Below, in pieces: positions 7,783 through 16,413 of a stretch of 35,957 nt of DNA. Position numbers and translations under genes: made by a program. Origin of the DNA: Scytonema tolypothrichoides VB-61278. Its GTDB lineage: Bacteria; Cyanobacteriota; Cyanobacteriia; Cyanobacteriales; Nostocaceae. The stretch's first letter is position 1. Each line of letters starts with the position of its first letter. The notes under the pieces were generated by a model that was not told where the DNA came from, ran no database searches, and saw only the letters and a list, made by a program, of their open reading frames with translations. The stretch covers positions 1,343,467 through 1,379,423 of the forward strand of contig NZ_JXCA02000001.1 in assembly GCF_000828085.3 (NCBI RefSeq), read 5' to 3'.

Positions 7783-8487
7783 TTACGCTGCTTCCTGTAC
7801 CCTCCCATAGCTACTTTCTTCTAAACGACTTTTGATAACTCGTGCAGGTGCACCCACCGCAATCGAATAGGGGGGAATATCTTTGCTGACAACTGAACCT
7901 GCACCAATAATACTTCCTTTACCAATGGTGACTCCATCTAAGACTGTCACGTTATGCCCCAGCCAACAGTCATCGGAAATTACAATTCCTTTGCGAGTGA
8001 CGCCTTGATCACCAATTCGTTGAGTGGGATCGGCAAAAATATGATTGTTCGCAAATATTCCTGAGTGAGGTGCAATCAAACAAGCCTTACCAATTTTAAT
8101 GTCTCCAGGACCTGCAATACAAACGTAGGGACCTATGTATGTATCCTCATCAATTGTGATACGTGTATTATGGAGTGAGCGAATATCAACTCCACGTTGG
8201 AGTTTCACCCGATTTGCCAAAGACACTCTATTTTTTGGATCTCCTGATGCATTGATCTGAACATCTTTTGCCAGACGTACTTGATCGCCAATTTCTATAC
8301 AAGAAGTGCCCAGAAGTTCCACACAATGCTGAATGTTAACTGATTTACCTATGCGAGCGAAAAGAGTTCGATAGACGAAACTTCTCAACAGTCCTCCTAA
8401 AGCAATATTAGGAATTCCTCCTAATAAAGTCGTTAAGAGACGTTCTTGCACATATGTTCGATTAATTTTAGATTCAATGAGTATCAT
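7783..8487 (-). CDS. left-handed beta-helix (hexapeptide) acyltransferase
   Basis: 234 residues with repeated hexapeptide-type steps ([IV]-G-x-x-x-x), for example IEIGDQVRLAKDVQINA, IGPYVCIAG, IGKACLIAPHSGIFAN and the C-terminal ISDDCWLGHNVTVLDGVTIGKGSIIGAGSVVSKDIPPYSIAVGAPARVI, the usual trimer-forming acetyltransferase end. The family moves acetyl or related acyl groups from CoA to sugars of polysaccharide or to other small molecules; WcaF and maltose/galactoside acetyltransferases are relatives. The substrate cannot be told. The start ATG overlaps the stop codon of the MHYT receptor gene (ATGA), so the two are translationally coupled. A link between the receptor and exopolysaccharide modification is an inference from this coupling only. 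Confidence 0.85.
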   Translation of the reverse strand: MILIESKINRTYVQERLLTTLLGGIPNIALGGLLRSFVYRTLFARIGKSVNIQHCVELLGTSCIEIGDQVRLAKDVQINASGDPKNRVSLANRVKLQRGVDIRSLHNTRITIDEDTYIGPYVCIAGPGDIKIGKACLIAPHSGIFANNHIFADPTQRIGDQGVTRKGIVISDDCWLGHNVTVLDGVTIGKGSIIGAGSVVSKDIPPYSIAVGAPARVIKSRLEESSYGRVQEAA

Positions 8488-11189
8488 GCGCTTAACCCTG
8501 TTTTGAAGACACTGACTGAATCTTGTAATTCTAGCGCTAGTTCTTGTGTTTGCTGCAAAGAACGGGACACTATACCACAGGAATTGGCACTACTCACCCG
8601 CGCTTCAGCAACTTCTTTTACGGACGACACAACTGTTTGAGAGATTTTTGTCTGAGAAACTGTTTCTGTCAAGATTAACTTTATCAAAGAATTAATCTGG
8701 CGAGACACCTCTATAATTTCATTTAGGTCAAGCTTGGCATTTTCAACAACTTTTACTCCGCCCACCATCTGAGTTGTTCCTTGTTCTATGGCTTTGACAA
8801 CTTCCCTGGTTTCAGATTGGATGTTCTCGAAAATTTGTGAAATTTCTGTGCTCACTTCAGCAGACTTCGCAACCAATTGAGCAATTTCTTCCGCTACTGT
8901 GATAAACATTCGATTTGCATGACTCATCCACGCAGCCTCAACACCAGCATTGATCGCTAACAAATTGGCTTGCATATCATTTTGCTTCATCAAGGATATC
9001 AGTGAGGAAATTTTTTGAGAATTTTCGCTTACACACTGAACTCTGTTGGCTGTTTCCACAACGATTTGTTGTAAATTCCAAATAGTGTCGAGCGTAAAAT
9101 CCATTGCTTTTGCAGTCGTCTCTGCTTTATTATAAGTCTCGTCAATTACTTCTGTTGCTTGGCGAGCACTCTCTGCGACTGTTTGGATCGACACAGTCAT
9201 GTTATCCATTTGTTCAAGAGTATGGGTAATCTCCTCAACCTGTGTGAGTGCTTCATCTGCTAATTGTTGGATTGCACTAGAGTTTTGCCCGATAGAAACA
9301 TTCACTTGGTCAGCAGCTGTTTTGGCTTGAGTTACAATTTGGTGGAAACTGTCGATAATAGTATTTAAAAACTCAGCAACTACACCAATTTCACCAACTG
9401 AAATTTTAGCTCGAACGGTTAAATCACCATAAGTTGCTTGTTTGACATCAGTAATAAGTTCTAAAAGCTGCCTTTGGAGAACTTCTTTAGTCTGCCGAAA
9501 TCCTTCTTCCGCCTGCTTGCGTAAAGTAATGTCAGATAAAATCCCAATCAAATTTGTGACTCGTCCAAATGCGTCTCGCACTGGAGAAACTGTTAATTCA
9601 CACCAAAATGGGGTACTATCTTTGCGGTAACTCTTGAGAGTAACCTGACATTCACTGGAATCACGCATAGCGTCGCGTATTTGTTCAACAGTTGTTTGAT
9701 CTGTGTCGGTTCCCAGCAAAAAGCGGTAGTTGCACCCAAGCACATCTTCTTGTGAATAGCCTGTGATTGTTTCAAAAGCAGGATTGCAAAAAATGATCGG
9801 ATTGTCGCTTTGGTGCGAATCAGTAATAAAGATGGCGTTACTAGCTGCTGCAATTGCCCGATCACGAAGTCGCAGCACTTTTTGCGCCTGTTGAAGTTCA
9901 TCAAAAAGACTGGCTTGTTCTAGGGCGATTCCGACTTGAATTGCTAATTGTCCAAATAAATCAACTTCAGAATTTTGCCATTTTCGAGGTCCGGAGCATT
10001 GATGGGCACATAATAACCCTGTAAGCTGATAATTCTTTAAAATAGGTGCAACTAAATTTGCCTTGATTTGAAAATTTTCTAGAATCTTTTTATGACAATC
10101 TGTATAACCAGCTTTGTAAATGTTGTTAGTGGCTCCGACTCTACCATTTTTGTACAATTCAATGTAATCTTGCCGAAAAGGATCATTGACTTTTTGTCCT
10201 AAAGTTTTCACCAAACCCTCTGCGACTGACTCGGCGATGATAGTGCCACTCCAGTCAGAATTGAAGCGATAAATCACAACACGATCTGTTGTTAATGCTT
10301 GACGAATTTCGTTAACGGTTGTATTGAGAACATCATCTATATGAAGCGATCGCCGAATACCTAGGGTAATTTCTATAAATTGCTGGGAACGTATGGTTTC
10401 AACTTCTTGCTGTTCCAAAAGCTTCGCTGAGGCTGCCAAACGCTGATCAACAAACGAAGTCAGCAACGCAAAACTCAAGATCACAACAGTGGCGACACCA
10501 ATACCAATAGCCAACCCGGTGAGGGAGTTAGTTATTGCTTGGGAACTCGTGAATGCTTGTAGATTGGTAGCTTTAAAATTAGCCGCAGCCATCCCTGTAT
10601 AGTGCATCCCAGCAATTGCCCCTCCCATGACGAGTGCACTGCCAAGCTTTGTCCACCCCACAGTTGTACTCGTTTGCATGCGTAATTGGAAGGCTATCCA
10701 TAGTGCGATCATCGATGCACCAATGGCAATCACCACAGAAAGCACAAACAGGGGTGGGTTATACTCGGTACTTGCTTCCATTCGCATCGCGTACATTCCA
10801 ATGTAGTGCATCGACGCAATACCAATACCCATAAGCGTACCGCCAATCAGCAATTGCCAGATGCTCAACACTCGGCGACTGGCAAGAAAAAGTGCGCCAA
10901 GCGAGGCAATGATGGCAGGCACTATTGACACCACCACAGTCCACATATCGTAGAACATCGGTATCGGCAAACTGAAGGCAAGCATGGCGACAAAGTGCAT
11001 CGACCAGATACCGATTCCCATCACAATCCCGCCGCCAATTAGCCAAGCCATTCTCGCCGATGCTTTGGCTGCCGTGACTCGCCCAGCTAAATCAAGAGCA
11101 GTGTATGATGCAAAAACTGCAATGACAATTGAAAGCGTTACAAGCCGTGAGTCATGGCTACTACTGATAACTAAATCTTCCTGAAGCAT
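8484..11189 (-). CDS. MHYT - GAF (cyanobacteriochrome-like) - PAS - MCP sensor
   Basis: 901 residues. Residues 1-250 form a multi-helix MHYT sensor with motifs MHFV (64), MHYI (127) and MHYT (195), a family proposed to bind metal and sense oxygen, CO or NO. A GAF domain (about 270-425) follows. It contains TDRVVIYRFN, C365-H366 before the ANLVAPIL strand and AHQCSGPRKW, all typical of cyanobacteriochromes. A PAS domain (about 445-560) looks LOV-like (GCNYRFLL), but Tyr488 takes the place of the flavin-binding cysteine. Next comes a HAMP-like stretch and an MCP helical hairpin (about 620-900) whose tip reads NLLAINAGVEAAWMSH, departing from the canonical EAARAGE. It probably senses light and/or gas at the membrane. 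A start at 11189 gives the expected MHYT N-terminus. The last 4 bp overlap the acyltransferase gene. Confidence 0.88.
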   Translation of the reverse strand: MLQEDLVISSSHDSRLVTLSIVIAVFASYTALDLAGRVTAAKASARMAWLIGGGIVMGIGIWSMHFVAMLAFSLPIPMFYDMWTVVVSIVPAIIASLGALFLASRRVLSIWQLLIGGTLMGIGIASMHYIGMYAMRMEASTEYNPPLFVLSVVIAIGASMIALWIAFQLRMQTSTTVGWTKLGSALVMGGAIAGMHYTGMAAANFKATNLQAFTSSQAITNSLTGLAIGIGVATVVILSFALLTSFVDQRLAASAKLLEQQEVETIRSQQFIEITLGIRRSLHIDDVLNTTVNEIRQALTTDRVVIYRFNSDWSGTIIAESVAEGLVKTLGQKVNDPFRQDYIELYKNGRVGATNNIYKAGYTDCHKKILENFQIKANLVAPILKNYQLTGLLCAHQCSGPRKWQNSEVDLFGQLAIQVGIALEQASLFDELQQAQKVLRLRDRAIAAASNAIFITDSHQSDNPIIFCNPAFETITGYSQEDVLGCNYRFLLGTDTDQTTVEQIRDAMRDSSECQVTLKSYRKDSTPFWCELTVSPVRDAFGRVTNLIGILSDITLRKQAEEGFRQTKEVLQRQLLELITDVKQATYGDLTVRAKISVGEIGVVAEFLNTIIDSFHQIVTQAKTAADQVNVSIGQNSSAIQQLADEALTQVEEITHTLEQMDNMTVSIQTVAESARQATEVIDETYNKAETTAKAMDFTLDTIWNLQQIVVETANRVQCVSENSQKISSLISLMKQNDMQANLLAINAGVEAAWMSHANRMFITVAEEIAQLVAKSAEVSTEISQIFENIQSETREVVKAIEQGTTQMVGGVKVVENAKLDLNEIIEVSRQINSLIKLILTETVSQTKISQTVVSSVKEVAEARVSSANSCGIVSRSLQQTQELALELQDSVSVFKTGLSA

Positions 11190-11672
11190 CAGCTTAACCT
11201 CAAGCTATATGTTTTCCGTTCTTTTACTTTTTCGTGGTTTGATGCACAACATGTTTATTGGGCTTTCAATCCCACTAAAAACATCACTATTTTGGCACTT
11301 TTTTTAGATAATTTTTGCTGATTCATAAAGACGCATTATAATTAAGTTAAATCACTCTCAAAACAAATATAAATAGGGACATATAGATTTTTCTTATTTT
11401 CCTTTTTTCTTCCTACTTTTCCTACTTTATTTTTCTTTGTAAAATTTTTATAAAGACTTATTCCCAATTGAAAATTTGAATTTTAGATGAAATTTAACAG
11501 TTTTTCAAAATAGGAATTTCTTGTGATATTCTGCAAGTGGCAACTTGATGTGAAAAGTAAATTTTCTTCAATAAACACTTGACAAAAGTCATATTTTGTA
11601 CGATATAAAAAACTCGATTTGTAGAAATTACGATTCTGTCTTGTCAATCATTTAGAAAACACAAAAATTAAT
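11190..11672. other. AT-rich divergent intergenic region
   Basis: 483 bp between the divergent receptor and kinase genes, with long T-rich tracts around 11388-11450 and no credible frame. It should carry promoters for both genes. The best candidate for the kinase is at 11579-11609; I did not find a clear one for the receptor. Confidence 0.6.
11579..11609 (+). promoter_or_regulatory. possible promoter of the kinase gene
   Basis: TTGACA (11579-11584) and TATAAA (11604-11609), 19 bp apart, 63 bp before the kinase ATG. The -35 is perfect. The spacing is slightly long; a GATATA at 17 bp is an alternative -10. Confidence 0.5.
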
Positions 11673-13139
11673 ATGAATCAAGAAAAAAGAACCATACCAG
11701 CATTACTCAGCGAGCGTTACCATATTATCAGCGTACTCGGGTCAGGCGGGTTTTGCGACACATTCTTAGCAGAAGACACCCAAATGCCCTCGGCACGCCG
11801 TTGTGTGATTAAACAACTCAAACCAGTAAACGACAATCCCCTAATTGAGGAAGTCGTGCAAAAGCGATTTCGACGGGAAGCTACTATATTAGAGGATCTC
11901 GGAGCAGCTAGTCATCAAATTCCCACTCTGTACGCTTACTTTCAAAAGTTTGGACAATTCTATTTAGTACAGGAATGGATCGACGGACAAACCCTGTTTC
12001 AGAAAGTCCAAGAAAATGGATGTTTAAGCGAAAATGAAGTTGTCTCGATTTTGATCAGCTTGTTGGATGTGCTGGAATATGTCCATGACAAAGGTCTTAT
12101 CCATCGCGATATAAAACCGGATAACATTATTATGCGCTCATCAGATCGCAAACCAGTGTTGATTGATTTTGGTGCTGTGCGAGAAACGATGGGAACAGTG
12201 ATGAATCCTGAAGGAACTGTCAGCAGTTCAATTATTGTTGGTACACCAGGGTTTATGCCTAATGAACAAGCAGCAGGGCGTCCAGTTTTTGCCAGTGATC
12301 TATATAGTTTAGGACTAACAGCGATTTATTTGCTCACAGGACAATTGCCGCAACAGATGACAACAGACTTATACACTGGGGAGAGTATCTGGCAGCGGGA
12401 TGGAGTTAGTCCAAGTTTAGCAGCAGTCTTAGATAAGGCAATTCGGAATAATGTTAGGGAACGCTACCCCAGCGCCAGAGCAATGATATATGCTCTACAA
12501 AGTATTGCAAGTTCTCTTCCATCATATGTGGCTAAGCGTACTCAACCACCTGCCCAGACTGTTCCTACAACTCTAAGATCTGCAGCTCAAAACAGAAGAC
12601 ACAACAGTATATTTCTTGGCAGCATTTTTATGATAGGTACATTATTCGGTACATCCATAATACTTGCTCTATTGTTAACAAATTTTCGCCAACCAACAGT
12701 GTATAATAAAGAACACTCATCTGGGTTAGTCACAAAACCACAAGGGCCAGATGCCCCTTTTACATTATCTCCTTCTGTATCTGCCAGTTCTCAAATAGTG
12801 CAAACCAATAAACAACAAAATATAGACACTGATGCTTTGCCTAGTTCATTTCATTTTATAGCAGACTCTAGCTTCCCACATTTACAAAATGCTGTTAAGC
12901 AAACGAAAACTTTGCAGGCAGCAGGTTATTCTCAAACTGGTGTGTTTTGGATACCAGATTATCCAAATCTGGTTGACAAGCATTTATTTGTTGTTTATGT
13001 AACTACTTTTAGCGATCGCTTTAGTTGTTTGAACTTCCTCAGGGATTATGGAAAAATGAATCCAAACGCATATTGCGCTTTTGCAAGTAAAGATCCAAAA
13101 GCACCAACAGCTCGACTATCTTTTAGAGAAATTGAGTAG
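11673..13139 (+). CDS. serine/threonine protein kinase, single membrane span
   Basis: 488 residues. The Hanks-type kinase domain (about 16-280) is complete: glycine loop GSGGFCDT (23-30), ATP-binding Lys47 in VIKQLK, catalytic loop HRDIKPDN (144-151), DFG (165-167) and an activation segment ending VGTPGFMPNEQ. It is therefore likely active. One transmembrane helix (about 313-337) follows. The outer part (about 340-488) is Ser/Thr-rich and then folds around FHFIADSSFPHLQNA and ends near YCAFASKDPK; I do not recognise this sensor region, though it resembles an SPOR-like or other small repeat fold only vaguely. This is the common cyanobacterial architecture of cytoplasmic kinase plus external domain. 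A good promoter lies just upstream. Targets are unknown. Confidence 0.93.
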   Translation: MNQEKRTIPALLSERYHIISVLGSGGFCDTFLAEDTQMPSARRCVIKQLKPVNDNPLIEEVVQKRFRREATILEDLGAASHQIPTLYAYFQKFGQFYLVQEWIDGQTLFQKVQENGCLSENEVVSILISLLDVLEYVHDKGLIHRDIKPDNIIMRSSDRKPVLIDFGAVRETMGTVMNPEGTVSSSIIVGTPGFMPNEQAAGRPVFASDLYSLGLTAIYLLTGQLPQQMTTDLYTGESIWQRDGVSPSLAAVLDKAIRNNVRERYPSARAMIYALQSIASSLPSYVAKRTQPPAQTVPTTLRSAAQNRRHNSIFLGSIFMIGTLFGTSIILALLLTNFRQPTVYNKEHSSGLVTKPQGPDAPFTLSPSVSASSQIVQTNKQQNIDTDALPSSFHFIADSSFPHLQNAVKQTKTLQAAGYSQTGVFWIPDYPNLVDKHLFVVYVTTFSDRFSCLNFLRDYGKMNPNAYCAFASKDPKAPTARLSFREIE

Positions 13140-13268
13140 TTGTTATGAAGCCCATTGCCTTGGTGCATGATGCCTGAGTCAGGAGCGTGATATCATCTGC
13201 TGATGATTACCTATTTGCGCATAAGTACTGCACAACTTGTCGCAATGATGGGTATGCTTATCCTTTTA

Positions 13269-13587
13269 ATATCAAGTCCACTAACTGACATCTTGCACCA
13301 GGTCAAAAATAGTCAAATTTGTTACATACATTTTGTTTCACTCCGTTCTCGTTCGCCTAGGATTGTAAGTCCCGCCGCTTACAGGCAAAGTCCATTTTAA
13401 TGGACTAAGAGTGAAAATTCTCTATAAGTATATTTAAACACTATTAACTCGTCATGATGCAAGAACTCAGCTGAATGACTTCTTGTTGCTGCGTTACCTC
13501 ACCCCAAACCTGTGCGAACCTACGAAGAGGGTAGCGCAAGCAGTTGAGGTTTTTGGTTTTTTATAAGTGTTCATCTGGACATGATAT
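13269..13587. mobile_element. MITE-like element, relative of the one at 29802-29928
   Basis: The left end ATATCAAGTCC (13269-13279) and right end GGACATGATAT (13577-13587) are inverted repeats with one mismatch, flanked on both sides by TA (13267-13268 and 13588-13589), as for TA-targeting elements. The last 25 bp match the right end of the element at 29802-29928 at about 22 positions. It has no transposase. The interior carries a small hairpin repeat (13389-13406), so it may be a composite. Confidence 0.55.
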
Positions 13588-13611
13588 TACAGGAATGCGC
13601 GACATCGCAAT

Positions 13612-13637
13612 AAGAAAAAGCCCGCTAAAAGCGGGCA
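13612..13637 (-). terminator. minus-strand terminator
   Basis: Read on the minus strand, GCCCGC, loop TTTTA, GCGGGC is followed by TTTTTCTT. No T-run follows on the plus strand. No annotated minus-strand gene lies upstream, so it must serve a short transcript beginning near or inside the 5' end of the FAD oxidoreductase gene. Confidence 0.7.
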
Positions 13638-13663
13638 CAACAACACAACACAAATGGTCTACC

Positions 13664-13738
13664 TCAGAGGGTGGTGAAGCGCCTATTCTGTGATAAATTT
13701 ATTCTTTTGCATTGTTCAAGTAAAATCTTGGCGTTCAT
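13664..13738 (-). CDS. possible 24-residue small protein
   Basis: An ATG frame of 24 codons starting MNAKILLEQCKRINL, basic at its C-terminus, ending 27 bp before the minus-strand terminator. An AGGGAAACTG stretch lies upstream but is too far for a good ribosome site. It is included because the terminator demands a minus-strand transcript here. An untranslated small RNA is equally possible. I do not recognise the peptide. Confidence 0.2.
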   Translation of the reverse strand: MNAKILLEQCKRINLSQNRRFTTL

Positions 13739-13938
13739 TGTTTCAGTTTCCCTTTTTTGTTTGTGTGGCGGAAGTGATTGAAACCGCTTCTGATATTTTA
13801 TATGGGTGACTTTTGATTTTTATGCACTTAAAGCAAATGCATTTGTTTAATTCGTCTGGTCGCAGAAAAAAAGTCGCTAGGAAATTTGGGAAAAATGCTC
13901 TAAAAGGTGATTTAGGAGTTGAACGGATCTTGTTAAGA

Positions 13939-15966
13939 ATGAAGCGATCGCTATCCATACTGACTTTTTGCTCTACTTTTATCTCTCTTATCGCACCATA
14001 CGCTGTTATTGCAGCACCACCCAGAACACCAGACAAAACAGTCAACTGTGACATTCTGGTTGTGGGTGGAGGACTTTCTGGTGTCGCCACAGCTTATGAA
14101 GCAATACTGGCAGGGCAAACAGTGTGCTTGACTGAAATTACTGATTGGTTGGGAGGACAAATCTCTTCGCAAGGAACTTCTGCACTTGATGAACGACCAA
14201 CCCAACGTCGCAAACTCTTTTACTCTCGTGGTTACTTAGAACTGCGAAAGCGTATTGAGAGTAAATACCGTGGTAATATTAACCCTGGTGACTGCTGGGT
14301 TAGTGACTCGTGTTTTCTTCCGCGCGATGGTCATGAAATTTTGACTTCGATGCTCAAAGATGCTGAAAAAAAAGGCAAAGGAAAGTTGCAATGGTTGCCC
14401 AACACAGTGATCAAGGAATTGGAATATAGTGGCGACGGGAAGCTTATTAGTAGTGCGATCGCCATCCAACATCAATCAGCCCAAGGCGCACCACCCCTCA
14501 ACACTTTTCCTTTATCTCAAACCATCGAAGACGCTTATACCTACCAAAACTCGTCTCGGTTTGCCAAAACTATTATTCGCCTCGCCCCCAAGCAAACCAA
14601 AAGTAAAGCTGGCAGTAATGCTCCTAACTGGTATGTTGTAGACACTTCAGAAACCGGGGAAATTATCGGTCTTGCAGATGTTCCCTACCGACTGGGGATT
14701 GATGCTCGTTCTTACTTAGAACCTTCTTCTTCCAGTACTCAAAACGATGCCTATTGTACTCAGGGCTTTACTTACACCTTTGCGATGGAGGCAACTGATA
14801 ACCCGCAAACACAAACAATGCCCCCATTTTATCCACAATATGCTCCATATTATAGCTATGAATTGAAGCGGCTAGCAAGCTTTCCCTTGGTTTTCACCTA
14901 CCGTCGCATTTGGAGTCCCACGAAAGGACAACCAATGGAATTTGGTAGTATCAAATTTAGCGCTCCCACTCCAGGGGACATCTCAATGCAAAACTGGACT
15001 TGGGGCAATGATTACCGTCCGGGAACTTCTGCCGATAACCTCATTTACACTCGTCAACAGTTACAATCTGCTGGCCAATTGCAACCAGGAGGCTGGATGG
15101 GCGGGCTGCGGACAGAAGCCTTACGCAAAGGAGAGGAAATCTCTTTGGGATACTATTATTGGTTGACTGCAGGGAACACAGATTCTCAATTAGGAGATGG
15201 TGTGAAGCAGCCACAACCGAATAACCGCTTTTTATCAGGCTTAGATTCCCCAATGGGAACAGCGCATGGCTTGTCGAAACATCCGTATATGCGGGAAGGA
15301 CGACGTATTATTGGACGCCCAAGCTGGGGACAACCTGAAGGCTTTTCAATTTGGGAAATTGATATTTCTCGTCGTAACTATGATGATGAGTACTACCGCA
15401 AAACACTACCGCCAGATATGTATCGTCGCCTCAAAGCTGCATTAGGAGGTTTAGAAGCAGCATCGGTTCTTGCAGGTAAGGTTAGTCCGGACAAGGTAGC
15501 ACGGCGGACTCGTTCCACTATTTTCCCTGATACTGTAGGTATCGGTCACTACGCCATAGACTTCCATCCTTGTATGACCAAAAGTCCTCCAGAAGCGCCT
15601 GGAAATACGGAACGTGCTGGCGAAAGACGAGGTGCTGGGCAAGCTTATCCTTTCCAAATTGCACTGAGGGCGATGATTCCCCAAAAAATTGACAATTTAC
15701 TCGTAGGTGGTAAAAGTATCGGAACCAGTCACATCGCTGCAGCAGCATACAGGGTTCACTCTTTTGAATGGTCTGCAGGTGCAGCTGCGGGAACAACAGC
15801 AGCTTTTGCTCTGAAAAATGGCGTTGCACCTTACCAACTCGTGGAAAAATTGCCTTTAAGCGAACCGCGATTACAACTCCTCAAACAGTTGTTGGAGAGA
15901 AATGGGAACCCCACTGCCTTCCCCGATACTTCGATTTTTAACCAAAATTGGGACGATTGGAAATAA
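13939..15966 (+). CDS. exported FAD-dependent oxidoreductase
   Basis: 675 residues from the chosen start. A signal peptide (basic MKRS, hydrophobic LSILTFCSTFISLIAP, cut near VIA-AP) precedes a dinucleotide-binding motif, CDILVVGGGLSGVATAYEA, the FAD Rossmann fingerprint. The C-terminal third holds LLVGGKSIGTSHIAAAAYRVHS and AAGTTAAFAL, the second FAD contact usual in this family of large FAD-dependent oxidoreductases. The frame is open 42 codons further upstream, but I start at the ATG that begins the signal peptide. AGGAG lies 22 bp before it, so a TTG at 13930 is also possible. The substrate is unknown; action in the periplasm or thylakoid lumen is inferred from the signal. It stands alone on its transcript. 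Confidence 0.85.
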   Translation: MKRSLSILTFCSTFISLIAPYAVIAAPPRTPDKTVNCDILVVGGGLSGVATAYEAILAGQTVCLTEITDWLGGQISSQGTSALDERPTQRRKLFYSRGYLELRKRIESKYRGNINPGDCWVSDSCFLPRDGHEILTSMLKDAEKKGKGKLQWLPNTVIKELEYSGDGKLISSAIAIQHQSAQGAPPLNTFPLSQTIEDAYTYQNSSRFAKTIIRLAPKQTKSKAGSNAPNWYVVDTSETGEIIGLADVPYRLGIDARSYLEPSSSSTQNDAYCTQGFTYTFAMEATDNPQTQTMPPFYPQYAPYYSYELKRLASFPLVFTYRRIWSPTKGQPMEFGSIKFSAPTPGDISMQNWTWGNDYRPGTSADNLIYTRQQLQSAGQLQPGGWMGGLRTEALRKGEEISLGYYYWLTAGNTDSQLGDGVKQPQPNNRFLSGLDSPMGTAHGLSKHPYMREGRRIIGRPSWGQPEGFSIWEIDISRRNYDDEYYRKTLPPDMYRRLKAALGGLEAASVLAGKVSPDKVARRTRSTIFPDTVGIGHYAIDFHPCMTKSPPEAPGNTERAGERRGAGQAYPFQIALRAMIPQKIDNLLVGGKSIGTSHIAAAAYRVHSFEWSAGAAAGTTAAFALKNGVAPYQLVEKLPLSEPRLQLLKQLLERNGNPTAFPDTSIFNQNWDDWK

Positions 15967-15968
15967 TT

Positions 15969-15998
15969 AGTCATCAGTCATCAGTCATTAGTCATTAG
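15969..15998. repeat. heptamer tandem repeat (STRR type)
   Basis: Four tandem 7-mers (AGTCATC twice, then AGTCATT twice), starting 3 bp after the oxidoreductase stop codon. Confidence 0.8.
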
Positions 15999-16073
15999 AC
16001 TCTTGACTTTTGACTATGCACTAAACTAGTTAATTGTAGTTTTGATAGTTTAAGCTTTTTAACTAGGTGTTCT

Positions 16074-16400
16074 ATGATTACCAGACTTTCAGCAGCTGTT
16101 TACGGAATGGCAACAGCACCAACTAAAGCTCCTGAACGGTCTAGTCAAGTGACCCGTAAGCCATATCCGAATTATAAAGTGATTGTGTTAGATGATGATT
16201 TTAATACTTTCCAGCATGTTCACGATTGTTTGGTAAAGTATATTCCGGGTATGACTGACGATCGCGCTTGGAAACTCACAAACCAAGTGCATTACGAAGG
16301 TCAAGCAATTGTCTGGACAGGTCCCCAAGAACCTGCTGAATTCTATCATCAGCAGCTTTCGAGAGCTGGTTTGACGATGGCTCCCCTTGAAGCCGCATAA
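16074..16400 (+). CDS. clpS: ATP-dependent Clp protease adaptor ClpS
   Basis: 108 residues. The ClpS core is clear: YKVIVLDDDFNTFQHVHDCL (the DDDFNT strand-loop that binds N-degron residues), VHYEGQAIVWTGPQEPAEFYHQQL and the end LTMAPLEA. ClpS binds the N-domain of ClpC/ClpA and delivers proteins with destabilising N-terminal residues to ClpCP in the cytoplasm. An AGGTG site lies 6 bp before the ATG at 16074; a second ATG at 16104 is possible. The DUF2103 gene follows after 13 bp and is probably co-transcribed. Cyanobacteria often have two ClpS proteins; I cannot say which this is. Confidence 0.95.
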   Translation: MITRLSAAVYGMATAPTKAPERSSQVTRKPYPNYKVIVLDDDFNTFQHVHDCLVKYIPGMTDDRAWKLTNQVHYEGQAIVWTGPQEPAEFYHQQLSRAGLTMAPLEAA

Positions 16401-16413
16401 TTTTGTAAAAATA

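Larger units (their letters stand above)
13140..13938. other. intergenic region with MITE-like element and a minus-strand terminator
   Basis: About 800 bp without a convincing plus-strand gene. The open frame at 13203-13400 has no ribosome site and runs through repeat sequence. Inside are an element bounded by inverted repeats (13269-13587), a near-palindrome AGTCCATTTTAATGGACT (13389-13406), a minus-strand terminator (13612-13637) and a possible minus-strand small gene (13664-13738). Confidence 0.6.

Noticed and set aside
13203-13400. 65-codon frame after the kinase
   Set aside because: It spans the left end of the MITE-like element and a hairpin repeat; no ribosome site or known family.
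13743-14090. 115-codon minus-strand frame opposite the oxidoreductase start
   Set aside because: It lies in antisense to a well supported signal peptide and FAD motif, has no family resemblance, and no ribosome site.
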